From: Gorsachius magnificus
Lineage: Eukaryota > Chordata > Aves > Pelecaniformes > Ardeidae
Assembly: GCA_034008185.1 (NCBI GenBank)
Contig: CM067082.1
Location: forward strand, 53,341,586 to 53,405,585
Reading direction: 5' to 3'
DNA: 64,000 bases
Shown piece after piece: positions 13,795-27,060 of this stretch. Position numbers and translations under genes: made by a program. Position 1 is the stretch's first letter. The number at the start of each line of letters is the position of its first letter. Under the pieces are notes generated by a model. It had not been told where the DNA came from, ran no database searches, and saw nothing but the letters and a program-made list of their open reading frames with translations.

Positions 13795-14060
13795 TAATGT
13801 GTTAAGAACCTCAATAAATCATCTAATCTAATCTAATTCTTTGGTGAAAAGCATCAAGTATAGCTAGGCCACTGGCAAAGATGTTTGTCAAATTATACCT
13901 TAATGCCTTGAGTGAAGAAGGTCCCTCAGCATTTCTCTGCCCCTTGGTCCTGAGAATCATTGTCTTTCCATGTAGAAACTCCTCCATATGTCTAACTTAG
14001 CTAATCTTTGCTGAAAATCAAAATGATGTCTTCATGATCTTCTTTCAACCCGTCAACAGC
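13795..14060 (-). mobile_element. old, decayed CR1-like LINE relic
   Basis: AATCATCTAATCTAAT, then CAAGTATAGCTAGGCCA and GATGTTTGTC, then TGCCCCTTGGTCCT correspond in order to the reverse complement of the 3' region of older CR1 families. The part between is deleted or scrambled. No open frame survives. The call is from remembered family consensus and is tentative at the edges. Confidence 0.5.
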
Positions 14061-14646
14061 ACTCTTGTTCCACTGAACAGCAGTTCACAGCTTGCCCCGT
14101 ACTCCACACGCGAATGCATCCTTCCTTCTTGGGAAAGTCAGCGAGTCCAGAAATAAGACTTTGTGGTCACCTTACGTCGACACACTGGTGCTACCCCAGT
14201 GCTACCAGCTCCATGAAGGGCTTGTCAGCCAGGGCAGGCTTCAGCCCTTGCAGAAACACCTGTGGGGGCTGGAGAAGCTCCCTGAGCATTCCTCCCATGG
14301 CTGCTTCTCACTCCTGATGTAGCCTCAGGGTGCCCGTCTGTTCATTTTAATCAAACAGATTGTTCAAGAAGACTTGAATATACCAAAAAAAGCTCAAAAT
14401 CAGCTTGCTCTGCAGGAACTGGAAGGGTAGGAGAAGCAGGACTGGGCTCGCAGGGTCTCCAGCTGCGGCAGACATCGCACTGCTGCTGCCACAGCACACT
14501 CTGCTGAAGCATCAGCACAGGGACCCTTGAAAGCGTTCACCTCGGGAGTGGATTGCAGCTTTCCTCAGGGAAACAGCTGGAAAATCCAATGCGATTTGCA
14601 CATGTTAGAAATCCCAGCTCATCTGCCCACAGCTGTACAGATTATT

Positions 14647-14958
14647 TCATAGAATCATAGAATCATTTGGTTGGAAAAGACCTTTAAAATCATTGAGTCC
14701 AACTGTACCTGGCCACTACTAAACCATGTCCCTAAGCACCTTGTCCACCCGTCTTTTAAATACCTCCAGGGATGGTGACCTGACCACGTCCCTGGGCAAC
14801 CCGTTCCAGTGCCTTACCACCTTTTCAGTGAAGAAATTTTTCCTGATGTCCAACCTAAACCTCCCCCGTCACAACTTGAGGCCATTTCCTGTTGTCCTAC
14901 TGCCCGTTACATGGAAGAGTTGACCAACCCCCACCTCGCTACAGCCTCCTTTCAGGAG
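14647..14958 (-). mobile_element. CR1 LINE fragment, 3' end only
   Basis: It starts TCATAGAATCATAGAATCATTTGG and continues through the CR1 reverse-strand phrases CCATGTCCCTAAGCACC and TTCAGTGAAGAAATTTTTCC, ending near CTACAGCCTCCTTTCAGG. Reverse-strand translation gives [13 protein letters not shown] and LPRDVV-like sequence. It resembles the fragment at 29194-29476 and probably belongs to the same subfamily. It is 5'-truncated at about 310 bases. Confidence 0.93.
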
Positions 14959-15265
14959 GTCCCTTCCTGTCAGGGCACCTCAGGGGATGGGGGCTCCCCA
15001 AGGACCATGGGGACACCTTGTGAAGCCTGTCAGGGCAGGTCCTGGCAGCCAGGGCCCATCCCACTGCCCCAGACAGGACCAGGGCAGCCGGGGGGCGCTG
15101 GGGCAGCCCCAGCCCTGGGCATCAGGCAGCTCCCTGGGGTGGACAGGGGGACATGGGCCTGCAGGTGGGCCCGGCTCAGTGGGGCCCATGGGTGGGAGGC
15201 CTGGGGGTGGGGGGACAAAGGGGCGGGACAGGCAGGGCGGGGTGCCTCAGGACCATCGCATTGCT
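14959..15265. other. GC-rich, low-CpG simple-like sequence between two CR1 copies
   Basis: About 300 bases of G- and C-rich sequence with many CAGGG, GGGCC and CCCAG words and few CpGs begin right where the CR1 fragment stops. Open frames of 60-215 codons cross it on both strands and are composition effects. No known family is recognised; it may be a degenerate minisatellite. Confidence 0.5.
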
Positions 15266-15828
15266 TGAATTTTCAAGCTTTCCCACTGCTCCATCCTTCT
15301 CAACTAGTCACACTTCTGGTACTAAAAGCTGGTGGATACAGGATTCTGACTCTAAGGCTCTTGAGATTAATCAGTTTGAAACCTTTGGCACAAGTGCCAC
15401 AACTAAGACACTCTTTTCACCTATGTTTTGTGAGGCAGAGAGCTCAACTTTGGTGAGACAAGAAACACAGTCCCTTTCAGCAGAGAGTTGTCCAACTTTG
15501 AAAAGCATGAGGGACACTTGTTCAAAAGCTCTTTCTTTGTGTCACAAGATATGGAAAGCTGAAAAATGTCATGCTGGTAAAATATCTTTATAGCCATATT
15601 TTGTCTGAGGTGGGTCACATTTTAGCAGAGTGCAAAATGCTGGAGCAGCAGTTGCAAGGGGCTCAGCAGCATATGTCCCAAGCACACCTGAAGGCATGAC
15701 ACCCACCTTTGTCTCAAAATTGTCTGGGATGTTGTCTCCTCCCCATGTCTTTGCATGAAAAACTGTTGAAACTAAGATCAAATGAGGAGTACTTCAGGTA
15801 GTAAGGTATGAATCCCATCAAATTTTTC

Positions 15829-16772
15829 CCACCGTACTGGGACTGGTGCTGTTTAACATTTTCATAAATGACTTAGCGAGATTGAGTGCACCCTCAGCAA
15901 GTTTGCAGATGACACCAAACTGAGTGGTGCGGTTGACACACCAGAAGGACGGGATGTCATCCAGAGAGACCTGGACAGGCTGGAGAGGTGGGCCTGTGTG
16001 AACCTCCTGAGGTTCAACAAGGCCAAGTGCAAGGTTCTGCATCTGGGTCGGGATAACCCCCAGTATCAATACAGGCTGGGGGAAGAAAGGATCGAGAGCA
16101 GCCCTGCCAAGAGGGACTTGAGTGTGCTGGTAGATGAAAAGCTGGACATGCGCCAGCAATGTGCGCTGGCGGCCCAGAAGGCCAACCGTACCCTGGGCTG
16201 CATCAGGAGAAGCGTGGCCAGCAGGTTGAGGGAGGTGATTCTGCCCCTCTACTCTGCTCTGGTGAGACCTCACCTGGAGTACTGCGTCCAGCTCTGGAAC
16301 CCTCAGCACAAGAAGGACATGGAACTGTTGGAGCGGGTCCGAGGAGGGCTACTAAAATGATCCAAGGGCTGGAGCACCTCTCCTATGAGGACAGGCTGAG
16401 AGAGTTGGGCTTGTTCAGCCTGGAGAAAAGAAGGCTGCGGGGAGACCTGATTATGGTCTTTCAGTACCTAAAGGGGGCCTATAGGAAAGATGGGGAAAAT
16501 CTTTTTAGTAGGGCCAGCTGTGACAGGACAAGGGTTAATGGTTTTAAACTAAACCAGGGTAGGTTTAGACTAGATATAAGGAAGAAATTCTTTACAATGA
16601 GGGTGGTAAAACACTGGGTGGTGGAGGCCCCATCCTTGGGAACATTCAAGGTCAGGTTGGATGGGGCTCGGAGAAACCTGATCCAGTTAGCGGTGTTCCT
16701 GCTCACTGCAGGGGGGTTGGACTAGATGACCTCTAGGGGTCCCTTCCAACCCAAAGCATTCTATGATTCTAT
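15829..16772 (+). mobile_element. CR1 LINE fragment with reverse-transcriptase C-terminal half
   Basis: The longest CR1 copy here reads on the + strand and ends with CATTCTATGATTCTAT. It starts inside the reverse-transcriptase domain (LVLFNIFINDL). A short deletion and frameshift follow, then the catalytic FADD motif at 15902-15913 (FADDTKLSG), then an open frame to 16360 with [21 protein letters not shown] and [12 protein letters not shown] further frameshift near 16350 leads to [25 protein letters not shown] and the 3' tail. It is 5'-truncated and dead. Confidence 0.96.
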
Positions 16773-18334
16773 TGGCTGGATAATTTTCAGGTTGTGTCAG
16801 ATTTCTTTCAAAGTTTTGACAGGGTCTTTGGGACAAGCCGTGACAAAGAGACAACAAATTTTATGTTGCTGAATGTCTTTCAGAGCAAACCCAGGGGCTT
16901 ATCTTTTTCTTTCACCAAAGTGAAGTTGGGTCAACTCATAATTTATTTGGGTCAATATTTGGCTAAATGAGACTGAAGAAGTGAAACTAAACAGCTGAAT
17001 TCTCCATTCTGGCATGAAACAGAAAAAGTTAAAAAGCGTGGATCAGAACTGCCAAGAGCAGAGCCACGGTTCCTCCTGCCCACTGGTGCAGGTATGAATC
17101 ACAGTCCTTCGCTCCCTTAGAAAGCGGGGGCTGAAGAAAGCCATTCCTGACTACAGGAATAAAGCCCACTAAGTAAAAGCAGAGCTTCTCTCAAAACTTG
17201 GTTCTTAAATTTCCAAAGTTACAAATCAAGGTGAAACATGGTATACTGTCAGCTGACAATTACTATTTTTTGCTCTCATCTCTGTCTTTGTTAGTCAAAA
17301 TGAACTGGGAATTGTATCAACCTTAAGCTTGTTGTTTACATTTACTTGAAAACAAATATCTTGCCTTTAGAGACTATTATATATCTGCAAAGAAATCTAT
17401 TTTATTCATGATGTTGCAGAAGTAATTTACCAGAATAAGATAATTTTTTTTTTCCAGGAATGGTGGTGCTTAATCATTTTAGGCAAATGTGGGAAAGAAC
17501 TGTCATGTGTCCTTTGCTTTGTAAAGAACCATTAAGCTTTGGACCTATTAGCTTGTGTTTGGAGGTTTAATTTGTCACTCTTTGTAGTTATATAATGAAA
17601 TATTTATTGAAAAAAGAAGGAGTAGCAGTTAACTTCCTTCCATCAGTAAAGAATTGTCTCCTTCACCTTATGAAAATGGACGATGGGCGGTTCTTCAACT
17701 AAACAACAGTGGATACATGGGTTTACTGAACATATTTTGTCTGAAAAGTGGAACATCTGTTCTGCCTCTCAGATTTCCTCAAGGAATTCCTCTTTTAAGC
17801 TATCGCAGTTTTACATTCTGCCAAGGATTTTATTTATCACTCTGACACGTTCAAAATTGCTAACCTGAGGTCCATCCACACTGTACCAAAGTAACTACGG
17901 TAGCTGAAGAATTTTATACTTGGTTTTCTATCTCAAAGTTTGTAAGCATCCGTTTTGTCATGAGTATGTGCACAACTTACATAAGTAATTCTCTTGTGCC
18001 CTTTCTCAACAGACACATACAAAATTCATTTGTAACAGTGATTTCCTTTTAGGCATTTCTGTTTTATGATTCTTTACATCTTTTTTTGTATGTAGCTTCC
18101 ATTCCAATATTAGCCAACACTGCTGTGATGTTTTATAGGCTTTTGTTGTGCAATTAAGATAAAATACTAAAAAAAAAAAGGAATATTAACTTCCGACACA
18201 TGCTTAAGAGAGTCACAGAGACTTCAGCACACACCTATGTCAAATTATTTCTCTAATACTGTATTATGATTTATCTTTTCTGACAGTTTCTTCTGTATGT
18301 CATTGAATATAAAGGTTTTCAACTACTTACCAAG

Positions 18335-18525
18335 AGACAGATTATCAAAAGGATTCAGCACCCACCTGCAAAAAGGCAATGATTTTCAAGACCTTAAAAA
18401 CTCACCTTTGCAGTATTTTAGTCCAGATTTTCAAATAAACCCAGCACCCAATTCCAAGTCCGTGAAAATCTGCGTACCCCTTCTGATACCCAAGTGGGAG
18501 ATGGGTATTTCCGAGAGTCTATTCA
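18335..18525. repeat. old dispersed repeat, two related copies
   Basis: The phrase AGATTATCAAAAGGATTCAGCACCCA (18338-18363) recurs as AGATTTTCAAATAAACCCAGCACCCA (18426-18451). Sequence of this kind is common in an old interspersed repeat of turtles, crocodilians and birds. Family name not recalled; identification is by memory of its typical words and by the internal duplication seen here. Confidence 0.45.
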
Positions 18526-18564
18526 TATGTGCTTTTCATTGACAGCAGGCTCCGAAATAATGTA

Positions 18565-18586
18565 TAATAATAATAATAATAATAAT
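18565..18586 (+). repeat. (TAA)7 microsatellite
   Basis: Seven perfect TAA units lie between AATGTA and TGTATAG, in intergenic sequence just after an old dispersed repeat. Confidence 0.9.
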
Positions 18587-21500
18587 GTATAGCCCTGAAT
18601 GAAAGATGACTTACAATGTTAAATTAAACACAGTCAAAGTAAGTCCTGGATTCCATTAAAAAAATCTGTTCCCGTACACAGGAACCACCTGAAGCGCTGA
18701 CATTCTAAGCCTGTATTACATCTGACTGATTTCTGATACAAAAATTAATAACGTTAACCTTTCATTAGACATGGCAAATGAGTCTATTGGGTAAACTCCA
18801 ACTCTGGCAACACACCTGAGCCTGACCTTTAAAATACCTACCCTTTCAGTTGTGTCTCCTTCTCAGTTTTACCACCAGTCTCACTATTTGCCTTTCTCAC
18901 TTTCATCATCTGTCTTCACTGCAAATGCTTTTGGTTAGGGAGGAATGTGAATTTAAAGTTAAGCTGGTAGGGGACTGAAGTAGTATCTCAACCAGAGATA
19001 CTCCTGATCACTTTAGGGAAGAATAGACCAACAGCACCACGCTACATTCCTTTCTTTGCCTACAAGGAGAAGTACTTCACTTGCTGCATCTGATGTCTAA
19101 GGACGTTTTAATTCATACACCTTGGCTAAAATTTCAGGGCATGAAATATGAGTAGAAAATTCAGCATATTAAAATTTTTTCTTTTCAATATTTTAGAACC
19201 TCAAAGCAGATTCCAGGTGGTCTAAATGTGAGAACTGGGACATCTTCATTTGTAAAGCATGTGGAGGAAAATAGATACGCTCAAAAATCATGTTAAACAG
19301 ATAATTTTGCAATTCTGCTTCCTTAGCTGTTCCCTCTTCCCCTCTCTCAGTATCTTCTGTCAGTAATGAAATTAAGTGCAAATGGAAATTATATGTCAGA
19401 TCTTTGAAGCACAGTGTATAGAGAAAAATCTTCTTTTAAATGAGAATGCATTGCACTGTCAACCCTTCCTCCTCTTCCATCATGTCCAAGGACAGCTGAT
19501 TTCAAACTGCCTCAATCTGTAGTCTCTAAACAATCATTTCTCAGGAGAACAGGGAAATGGTGACTGGTAGAATGGCATTAATTATTTTGGTGGTATTGGT
19601 TAAATAGGATTTCTGTAAACATTCTTATTCATTGGAAATTTGCAAATTGAGAGACAGCACCAGATATTTACAGCTTCATAAAAGTTATTTCATCTCCTGT
19701 TCTCTCTCACTGCTGAGTCTGATCTTTTATTTTGCTTATCACCTACCACCTGTGCTCTGGGTACAGCTACCCATGAGAAAGGCTATTCAGCTCCCAAACC
19801 TAGTTTCATGTGTCAGTTAACCACAGGTTTTGTTTCAGCCAAACCACCATCCACTGCAGATCTGAAATGAACCATGAGGAGCTGGATAAAAGCAATTTGG
19901 AATAGGATTTCCGTTGTGTGGAGCTCATCCACTGGTACTTACACAGGCACCTCTAGAATCTCCAAAAATAGATGATCAATTTGCAGAGTAATATCAAGCA
20001 TTATGACAGCATAAACATGAGTATTGAGAAGGAATTGTTGATGCTGTCATTCATGAATCTGCAAATGTGTTTTCTTCCTAATTTTTCCCATACGCAGCTG
20101 CATGTTCTCCCTAATTAATGAATTGCCCTCAGGTTACTCACCCAGACACATCTAATCTATCTCTGTCCAAAATGACTAAACTCTGTCCTGCATTAAAGAT
20201 GCAAAAGGCCACAAATTACTTTCTTGGTCTTTCCAGCTAGAAAATCACTGCTTACTGAATGGCATTCTCACCATGTGGCATTCAGGGCCGAAGCTTTCAG
20301 CAGTGAAGAAAAGTGAAGAAAAAACATCCACTGCTAAAAAGTTTCTCAGTTCAGATTCCAGTTCAACAGCAGAAACATTCTCTTCAGGTTTAAGCTTATA
20401 ATAATGCCATCAATGCAATAAAATGTGTAAGTATGCAGTTCTTTCATCTTTAAAGCACTTTATAAATATTAACCAATCTTTCCCAAGAACAGTTTCCAAG
20501 TAAAGTTATGTGATTAAGGTGAAGTTTCAACATATTGTTACAGAAGGGTATTTTCTTCCAGACCTTGCAAGAAAAAAAGTGTGTGAAATTAGCATACAAA
20601 GTGAAATATGGATAAGTGCATGTCATTTTTAATACCAGCTGACCTCCACTGCAGTTATAAAAATAAGGATATATGCAATTTTCATGTGAATTTTACTGTT
20701 CTTTTCTTATATAACTTGATATTGTTTCCTCCTTAAAGCTTCCGAGAGGATTTACAAGCTCGTAGGTAAAAAAATCACTTCATGCTCTTCTGTCTGCTAT
20801 GAAATAAAACGTCAACAGGACTTGACAGGCTGAGGAACTGGAAATGATAGTGCTGAATGTGAATTCCCCACAGGAGTGCAAGCAGCAGGAATGCTTGTTT
20901 ATCAAAGTTGAAGGGAAAAAACCACCCATACAATCTGACCTCTGTTTCAAGCATGAACACTGCAAGTGAAATAGTTAACACCATAGTAATAGTGTGGGTT
21001 AGCTAGCAGGCACAAATTTGGCCAGAGACACTGGGCTTCCATTTGAAAGGAAACATTCCCTGTGATCTCTAGCTGGAATTTGCCAGTGAGACCAAGCCTT
21101 ATTAAATGCCCAAACCATAAAAAATAGAAGATAAAAAAAAAATAATCGCAAAGTAGTGTGGTGAAAGAGGCAGAACAGCAGACTTGGAGATACGGGGTTG
21201 ATCTCTCACTTTGAGACCAATTTCCCTGTCTAATCACAGGGAAAGCACTCTCTCTTGGGCCTGCAGCTTCTCATTCATGCCTGTCCTCTCTGTTCAGCTT
21301 GTGAAGCCTTTGGATGGGAGCCGTTTCAAGCAGGTGCGTACAGTGCCTGGCATAATAGACTGCCTGTACTAGCTGGTACATTGTGATTTGATCATAATAA
21401 GAATAAAAATGTGAGGGGAACATCGAGAAACTCTCTGTCAGTGTAATAAGCTAATATTGGAAGAACATTCGCTGTTCCTCGTTTGTCTTAGAGTAATGTT

Positions 21501-24500
21501 AAGTTGGAAATCTGAATGAAACAAACCCATCACCTACTTGGAATGCTTAAAGGCTTTTGCTGGTTTCAGAATTTACTTTTCAAGCATCCTTTGATCAAAC
21601 TGTGTGTGCAAAATAAAGCTAGAACTTTTTCTAGAAGAGAATGAGTTCTGCTGAATGGTACTTTGAGAATATGCGCATTTTTTTTTTTTTTGCATTGGAA
21701 ATAACTACCAAAATTGCCCATTTGGGAGAAACAGATGTGATACTGCAGTGCTTTTCTAATTTCTGAACTACTTTCCTACTCCTTTTGTAAAAGGTACCTT
21801 GAAAATCATAAATGTCACAGCTGGCATGCTGGTAGCCTTGTTTTGTTACCCCTCCTGATTGGCAATTCTGACCTGTTGTTACTGTATGCCATACTGTATA
21901 CTGGCCACCACTGTATATTTCTGCTTTTCTAATTATGTTTGGATTTCTGAGGCATAACTACAGCGTAAAGAATTTTGGACCTCAAGCGGTCACCCACATT
22001 TAGGAGAGTGTAATCAACTCCCTGGGAAGATATACGGGAAAGCTTGATTGCTGGTGCCAATAGGTTTTCTTTTCCAGGTCACTGCACAGGGTGAGGCCTG
22101 GAAGGTGCGTATTTTCCATTTTGTTTCTTTTTCTAGTCATTAAAGAGGCCAGCTTAGTCATGTCCTTATTTTAGATGTTTCCACATGATCCAGAGTTAAT
22201 GTTCCTCAGATGCAGAATGTTCCATATGGATCCTTTATATTCTTCAAAGGTTAGGATGTTGCAGTCCTCCTATAGTTCTTCAGGGTTTGTATTGCACCAA
22301 AATGAGGTGGTTCTGCTTATTCTTGGAAGCATTATTTTAATCCTTAAAAAAAGAAACCAAAACCAAGTTGAATTTTGTATTATGCATTTGGCATTTTTTA
22401 TAACTATGCCTTAAGGAAGGATATTCTCCAGTGATTGCCTCTGAGCTCATCATAAAAGGTCAAAACATTAAAACCCCTTTGGGATCCATTACTGCATAAC
22501 ATTGCAAAGTAACTGTTATTGACAGGTGTCAGGGTCAGCTGTCAACCTGAGCTCCAAAGTCTTCACAGGCTGAATTGGTTCTGAACATCTGAAATTTCAT
22601 TTTTACCAGCTGTCCAGCCAGGGTGGCTACTCTCTGATTACCAAGGTGTTGATGCGAGCTGTGGATTGCCCTCTTGTTAGAGATTAAAAACTCTTTGCAA
22701 AGCAACAGCTGACCCATGGTTTTATCACTTGCATGATTATTTCTGGAGGCAGGTTATTTTGGTGCAGGGTGATTAATTTTTAGTTTTCTAACTACATCTT
22801 TGATGCTACCTATTGAATGAACAAATAAAAACCTTTTTAAACACAAAATAAGCTGATGGTTGGTACTATTCTGAAATAGTGGGCTCTTCATACTGTATTA
22901 CTTGTTTCTCTCGATACAAAACCTGACTGTAGCACATGATTCCTTCTCAGCAGTACCAGCACTAAGATCTTCTAGTTTTTTCCTTTTTAACTGCATGCTG
23001 CAGTGGCCAGACCTGTAAGTAATCTCCGAAATATGGAAGACTGGTAATTTATAAACTAATTGGCTGGTTTGACTTGCAAATTCCTATGCTGAAATTGCTC
23101 TATAGGAAGCATTTATACAAGTTTTACAGTAATGAGATGATCAGAATGAGAGCCAAGGGAGAAGTTTCAAGAGACAGAACTCTGAGTGCCCACCCCTTTT
23201 TAAGAAAAATGACTTCTCTAATTGCTGAGATATGAAAGGGGTGAAAGCAGTGGCCCATCCATATGTTTTCCCAGAGACAGCAATGGTAGTGCTGTACTTG
23301 AAGTATATGAGATGGGCACGTTGCTCTCTGTGTGGCAACTTGCCTCTTAATATCATCAGAAGTGGAGGAAAATCTGTGTTGGAAAAATCATCTTTGTGCA
23401 TCCTTTCATCCAGTGCCAGGATGCTGATACATGTGGATGAAGACTAAAGCAGAAGAGGAAGAAAATACAGCAAGAGAGTATTGGCCACTTGGTGATGTGA
23501 CCTGGGCCATGGGCACCACATGCTAATGGGACTCACGCTCCTCTCAACAGCTCTGGCAAATTTTCCCTACAGCAATTTTATACTATTACTGAGGCAAAGA
23601 TCCATGTATTTGAATACCCATTTTGTGAAGAATATGTTTACAAATTTTTTTAAAAATTGTTATGGGAATTAACCTCACCATACATTTTCTTACTCATGCA
23701 ATTACAGAAAACATTTCTCTGAAGCCTGAGAGTAGACCAAGTCTGGAAAATTTAAAAAAAAATAAATTTAAGAATTAAGAAGTGTCCTTCAGAGTTTGAA
23801 GACTCAAGTACATTTAAAGGCAACTGCTGTCAGTGTTTGCTTTTGTGCTGACAGAATCCTTTTAAAAGGTTTTGTGGTGCGAAAAGCTCCTTTTAGTGGG
23901 TTTTCATAATGCACGGGGAGAGAACAAGAAAATGTTTTTCTCACCATGGCCAGCCATGGAGCTTAGAACATCACGTACCCAAACCGGGAGGCGATTTTCC
24001 GTGTGGCTCGCGGGCAGAGCCAGCGGGATCGGCACTCGTGCCTGCCCCCGCTCACCTTGGAGACCCGTTTGCTTCTTCCAAGCGTTCCTCAGGATGACTC
24101 AGGCCCCTTAATGTGCCTGAAGGAGATACTTGGGGTGAGGGCTCACACCCGCCTGAAAGTGATAGATTGACATCCCTGTGGCTTGCAGGAAGCCAAGTGC
24201 TTTTATTCTAAGAGCATGTCTATGGAGCAGGAGGAGGGGTGGCATCCCCCTGTGCCAGCTGGAGTCTAGCAGCCACAAGGTGGCACGGCGGCTTTGCGCT
24301 TCCTCTGTGCAATGTCTGCCATAAAGTAGCATCTGGCCACTGCGTGCTGATGTCCCCCAGCCTGCACAGCTGTTCATGGGGACTCTAAGGATTGCTGTCC
24401 GCAAACGCCAGGGCTGCTGTGTTCTTGGGGCTGCTATTTCTCAGTCTGCTGAAATAAAGACCAGCCCGGGCATATGCCTCCTCCTGCACAAATCCTCCCT

Positions 24501-26789
24501 TCCCATTGTCACTCAGGTACCCTATGGGAGGGCCACCACTTTCTGTCTTACAAGGTCAGTGGCATCTGAAGATGCCTCGCAAACACTGTAAAACGTCAAG
24601 CCCTGGACTAAGTTAGGCAGAGCTCCAGTGTCGGCTGATGCAAGCGTACCCTAGGCCTGCAGCGCTCACCTGGCTGCAACAGGGGGGTGTGAGAGCCCAG
24701 ACGCGCAGCAGGTATTCCCAATTCAGCTCTTCTAATGTTGCTGTTCTCAGCCTAACCTGTAACAGGTGTAACAGCCAGCAAAATGAGAAAATCACACAGG
24801 AGGCTGCAACAGTCTTCTGCTCCAACACCCTGGTGACGCTGTGGTGGGAGTAAAACTGGGTTTTTCTCTCACAGATAAACCCCCTCCTTGGTACAGTGAT
24901 GATACCTCTGCTCTATATGATGCATCTGTGACACTTAGCAGGTTATGGCTGCCTGAGGGCGGACAGGACAGGGTGGGACAGGAGAGGATGGATGGATGTA
25001 TCTTGGACTGCTGTAGCTTTTGCCAAAGCAAAATTGAGTGACGAGGATGTGAAGAAAGAGAGGGAATCTGGGGCTGGGTTTGTAAAGAGTGCATCACAGG
25101 GCTTCTTTGAAATACATTTATATGAACTTTATTGTTCCCTGTGCAATACTGCTTCATTCACAGCCAGGGTTTTCCTTATAACATATTTTCAGGTGCTTTG
25201 TACAAATGCTGTTGAGTTTCCATTGGAGGTACAGATTCTGCTGGTCCCCTTGGGAGAATAGTGCAAAGCTCTTACCCCCAGAAGGTTTTCCTTTTGGCCC
25301 CTGCCTTAACACTGCACTTAGGAGACAATCTGAAGGTGCAAGATAATGTGAAATAAATAGTTTCTACACCTGGTACTGTGCAGGTGCCATTAACAGCCCA
25401 GTCCCAAGAAGGCAAGCATTCAACACTCCCATTTGTTGTATTTACATATTTAAAACTTGCTGCATTTCTAATCAGGACTCCAGGATATTAGTGACATGTA
25501 ATAGTTCACTGAGAGCTGCAGGTATGCAGTGCTCAGCAACAGTAAGGCAGTAGCTGCGAGTTAAAGTGGCTGTAAGTGGCTTTGCTCACAGATCTCCATG
25601 GAATTAGAGCGCCATACCTGACTTCACTCCACTTTGCTCCTTCCACAAAAACATCTGAAAAGAGAAACCCACAACCCCCTCACCTTTTCTCCATTTCTCA
25701 CTCGTTCACAAAATTTGAGTTTAATATCTCTGTGACCTTTCAGTTTTGTATCACCTAACTGGAGCAGAGAACCTATTTTCTTCAAGATGTGCTTCCCTTT
25801 CCTTGCAGGCTCATTGAGGCTTAAGGACTAATGTAGCACAGCACGGAATACCACAAGGATTTGATGTTTTGCAGCACTGTTCCCAGTTAACCATTCCTAA
25901 ATTTTATAACCATGAATCATGCGTTCTGGGGTGGTTTGTCTCCCATCCTGTGGTATCTATAGAAATGGGGAGGAATGATCCTGACAAAGGATTTACTATA
26001 GGTTCAACTACTTAAACCAAATGCAGACTTTGAAAAGAGGAGGAATCATTGGATGTTACACTTCCCTTCGCATCCAAACAGCAAGTTTATGCTTTTAGCC
26101 TGTGGATCAATGCTTGGGAACTTTTGTCATCTTTCTAACGCACTCCGGTGACTGTGCTGGTGTTACCTGGTGCTGTGTTCCAGAACAGCACTGCACACTC
26201 TTGTTCATTAAGAAAAAATATGAGGAAAACTCGTGATTCAGCTCTCCCTACTGCCTCTTCTCCCCTCAGGAAAATCAAGGAAGGGCACCAACTATACCGA
26301 GCATCGTGACTAGTAGTATTGTTCACTAATCCACACTGGAAAAAGATGGGGGGAGATTTCTTTTGAAGGACAGCTTTTGCTCAGTTGCAAAGTCTCCTTT
26401 GCTTACCTTGTTCTCTGAGGATGAGTAATGGGGTTTTCATTATTTTTAGTTTAGTTCAACGTTATTAATCATCTTCAGACTAACAACTACAGGAATTCAC
26501 CACTGTTTCATGTTGTTCACTGTACATTTTCTTTTTTGGAGGCATAGTTTTCTTTGCCATTTAAGTGATGCTGATTTCTACATGCACTGGTGGAGACCAT
26601 CACCCGATGACTACTATTTTGGGGGTTGGGGCAAGAATTTCTTCAACTAAAATCACTCTTCATAGAGACTAAACATAGAGAGTCCCCTGAGTCCATGACA
26701 GAATTAATCAGCAGATATTTACTTTATAGATTAATGGCACAGAGTGTTTGGAGGCACGGGAAGTGTTGCTCCTGAGTAGTAAACCTCCA

Positions 26790-27060
26790 CTGCTGGCAAA
26801 ATATTGGAGTCAGATCACCAAAAGTGATTGTCTGACCCCACTAAAGCCCCACTGACATCAGTGGGGTCAGGTGTTTATTTTAGAGCTTTTCTGGTTTTTA
26901 ACTGTGTGTTCCCAAGGAAGTCACTGAATTTTCTGTATTTCATACTGTACTGGGGAAAATAAATGTAATATATTAGTAAATATATGCCTTATGAGAGCAT
27001 TGTGAGATTAGTAGTAAAGCTTTCAGATTAAAGTTATTACATAATTGTAGCATATTTTAT
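26790..27060 (+). repeat. old SINE-like (MIR/CORE-SINE-type) relic
   Basis: The left part holds a perfect inverted repeat CTGACCCCACT (26832-26842) / AGTGGGGTCAG (26860-26870), in a context (CCCCACTGACATCAGTGGGG) typical of old amniote repeats. The right part, GTGTTCCCAAGGAAGTCACTG, then CTGTACTGGGGAAAATAAATG and ATTGTGAGATTAGTA, follows the order of MIR-type sequences (TGACC..CAAGTCACTTAA, ATGGGGATAATAAT, TTGTGAGGATTAA). Highly diverged. Confidence 0.45.

Larger units (their letters stand above)
16773..26789. other. intergenic, no gene recognised
   Basis: About 10 kb without a supportable gene. It holds the old repeat at 18335, (TAA)7 at 18565, short homopolymers (for example T13 near 21678) and a moderately GC-richer patch near 23.93-24.85 kb whose frames of 60-120 codons do not resemble known proteins. 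Confidence 0.6.

Noticed and set aside
14809..15456. 215-codon + frame
   Set aside because: The first part is antisense to a CR1 fragment and the rest is the GC-rich low-complexity block.
16159..16725. 188-codon + frame with protein-like sequence
   Set aside because: Not a host gene: it is the out-of-frame and then in-frame remainder of a CR1 reverse transcriptase ([15 protein letters not shown]).
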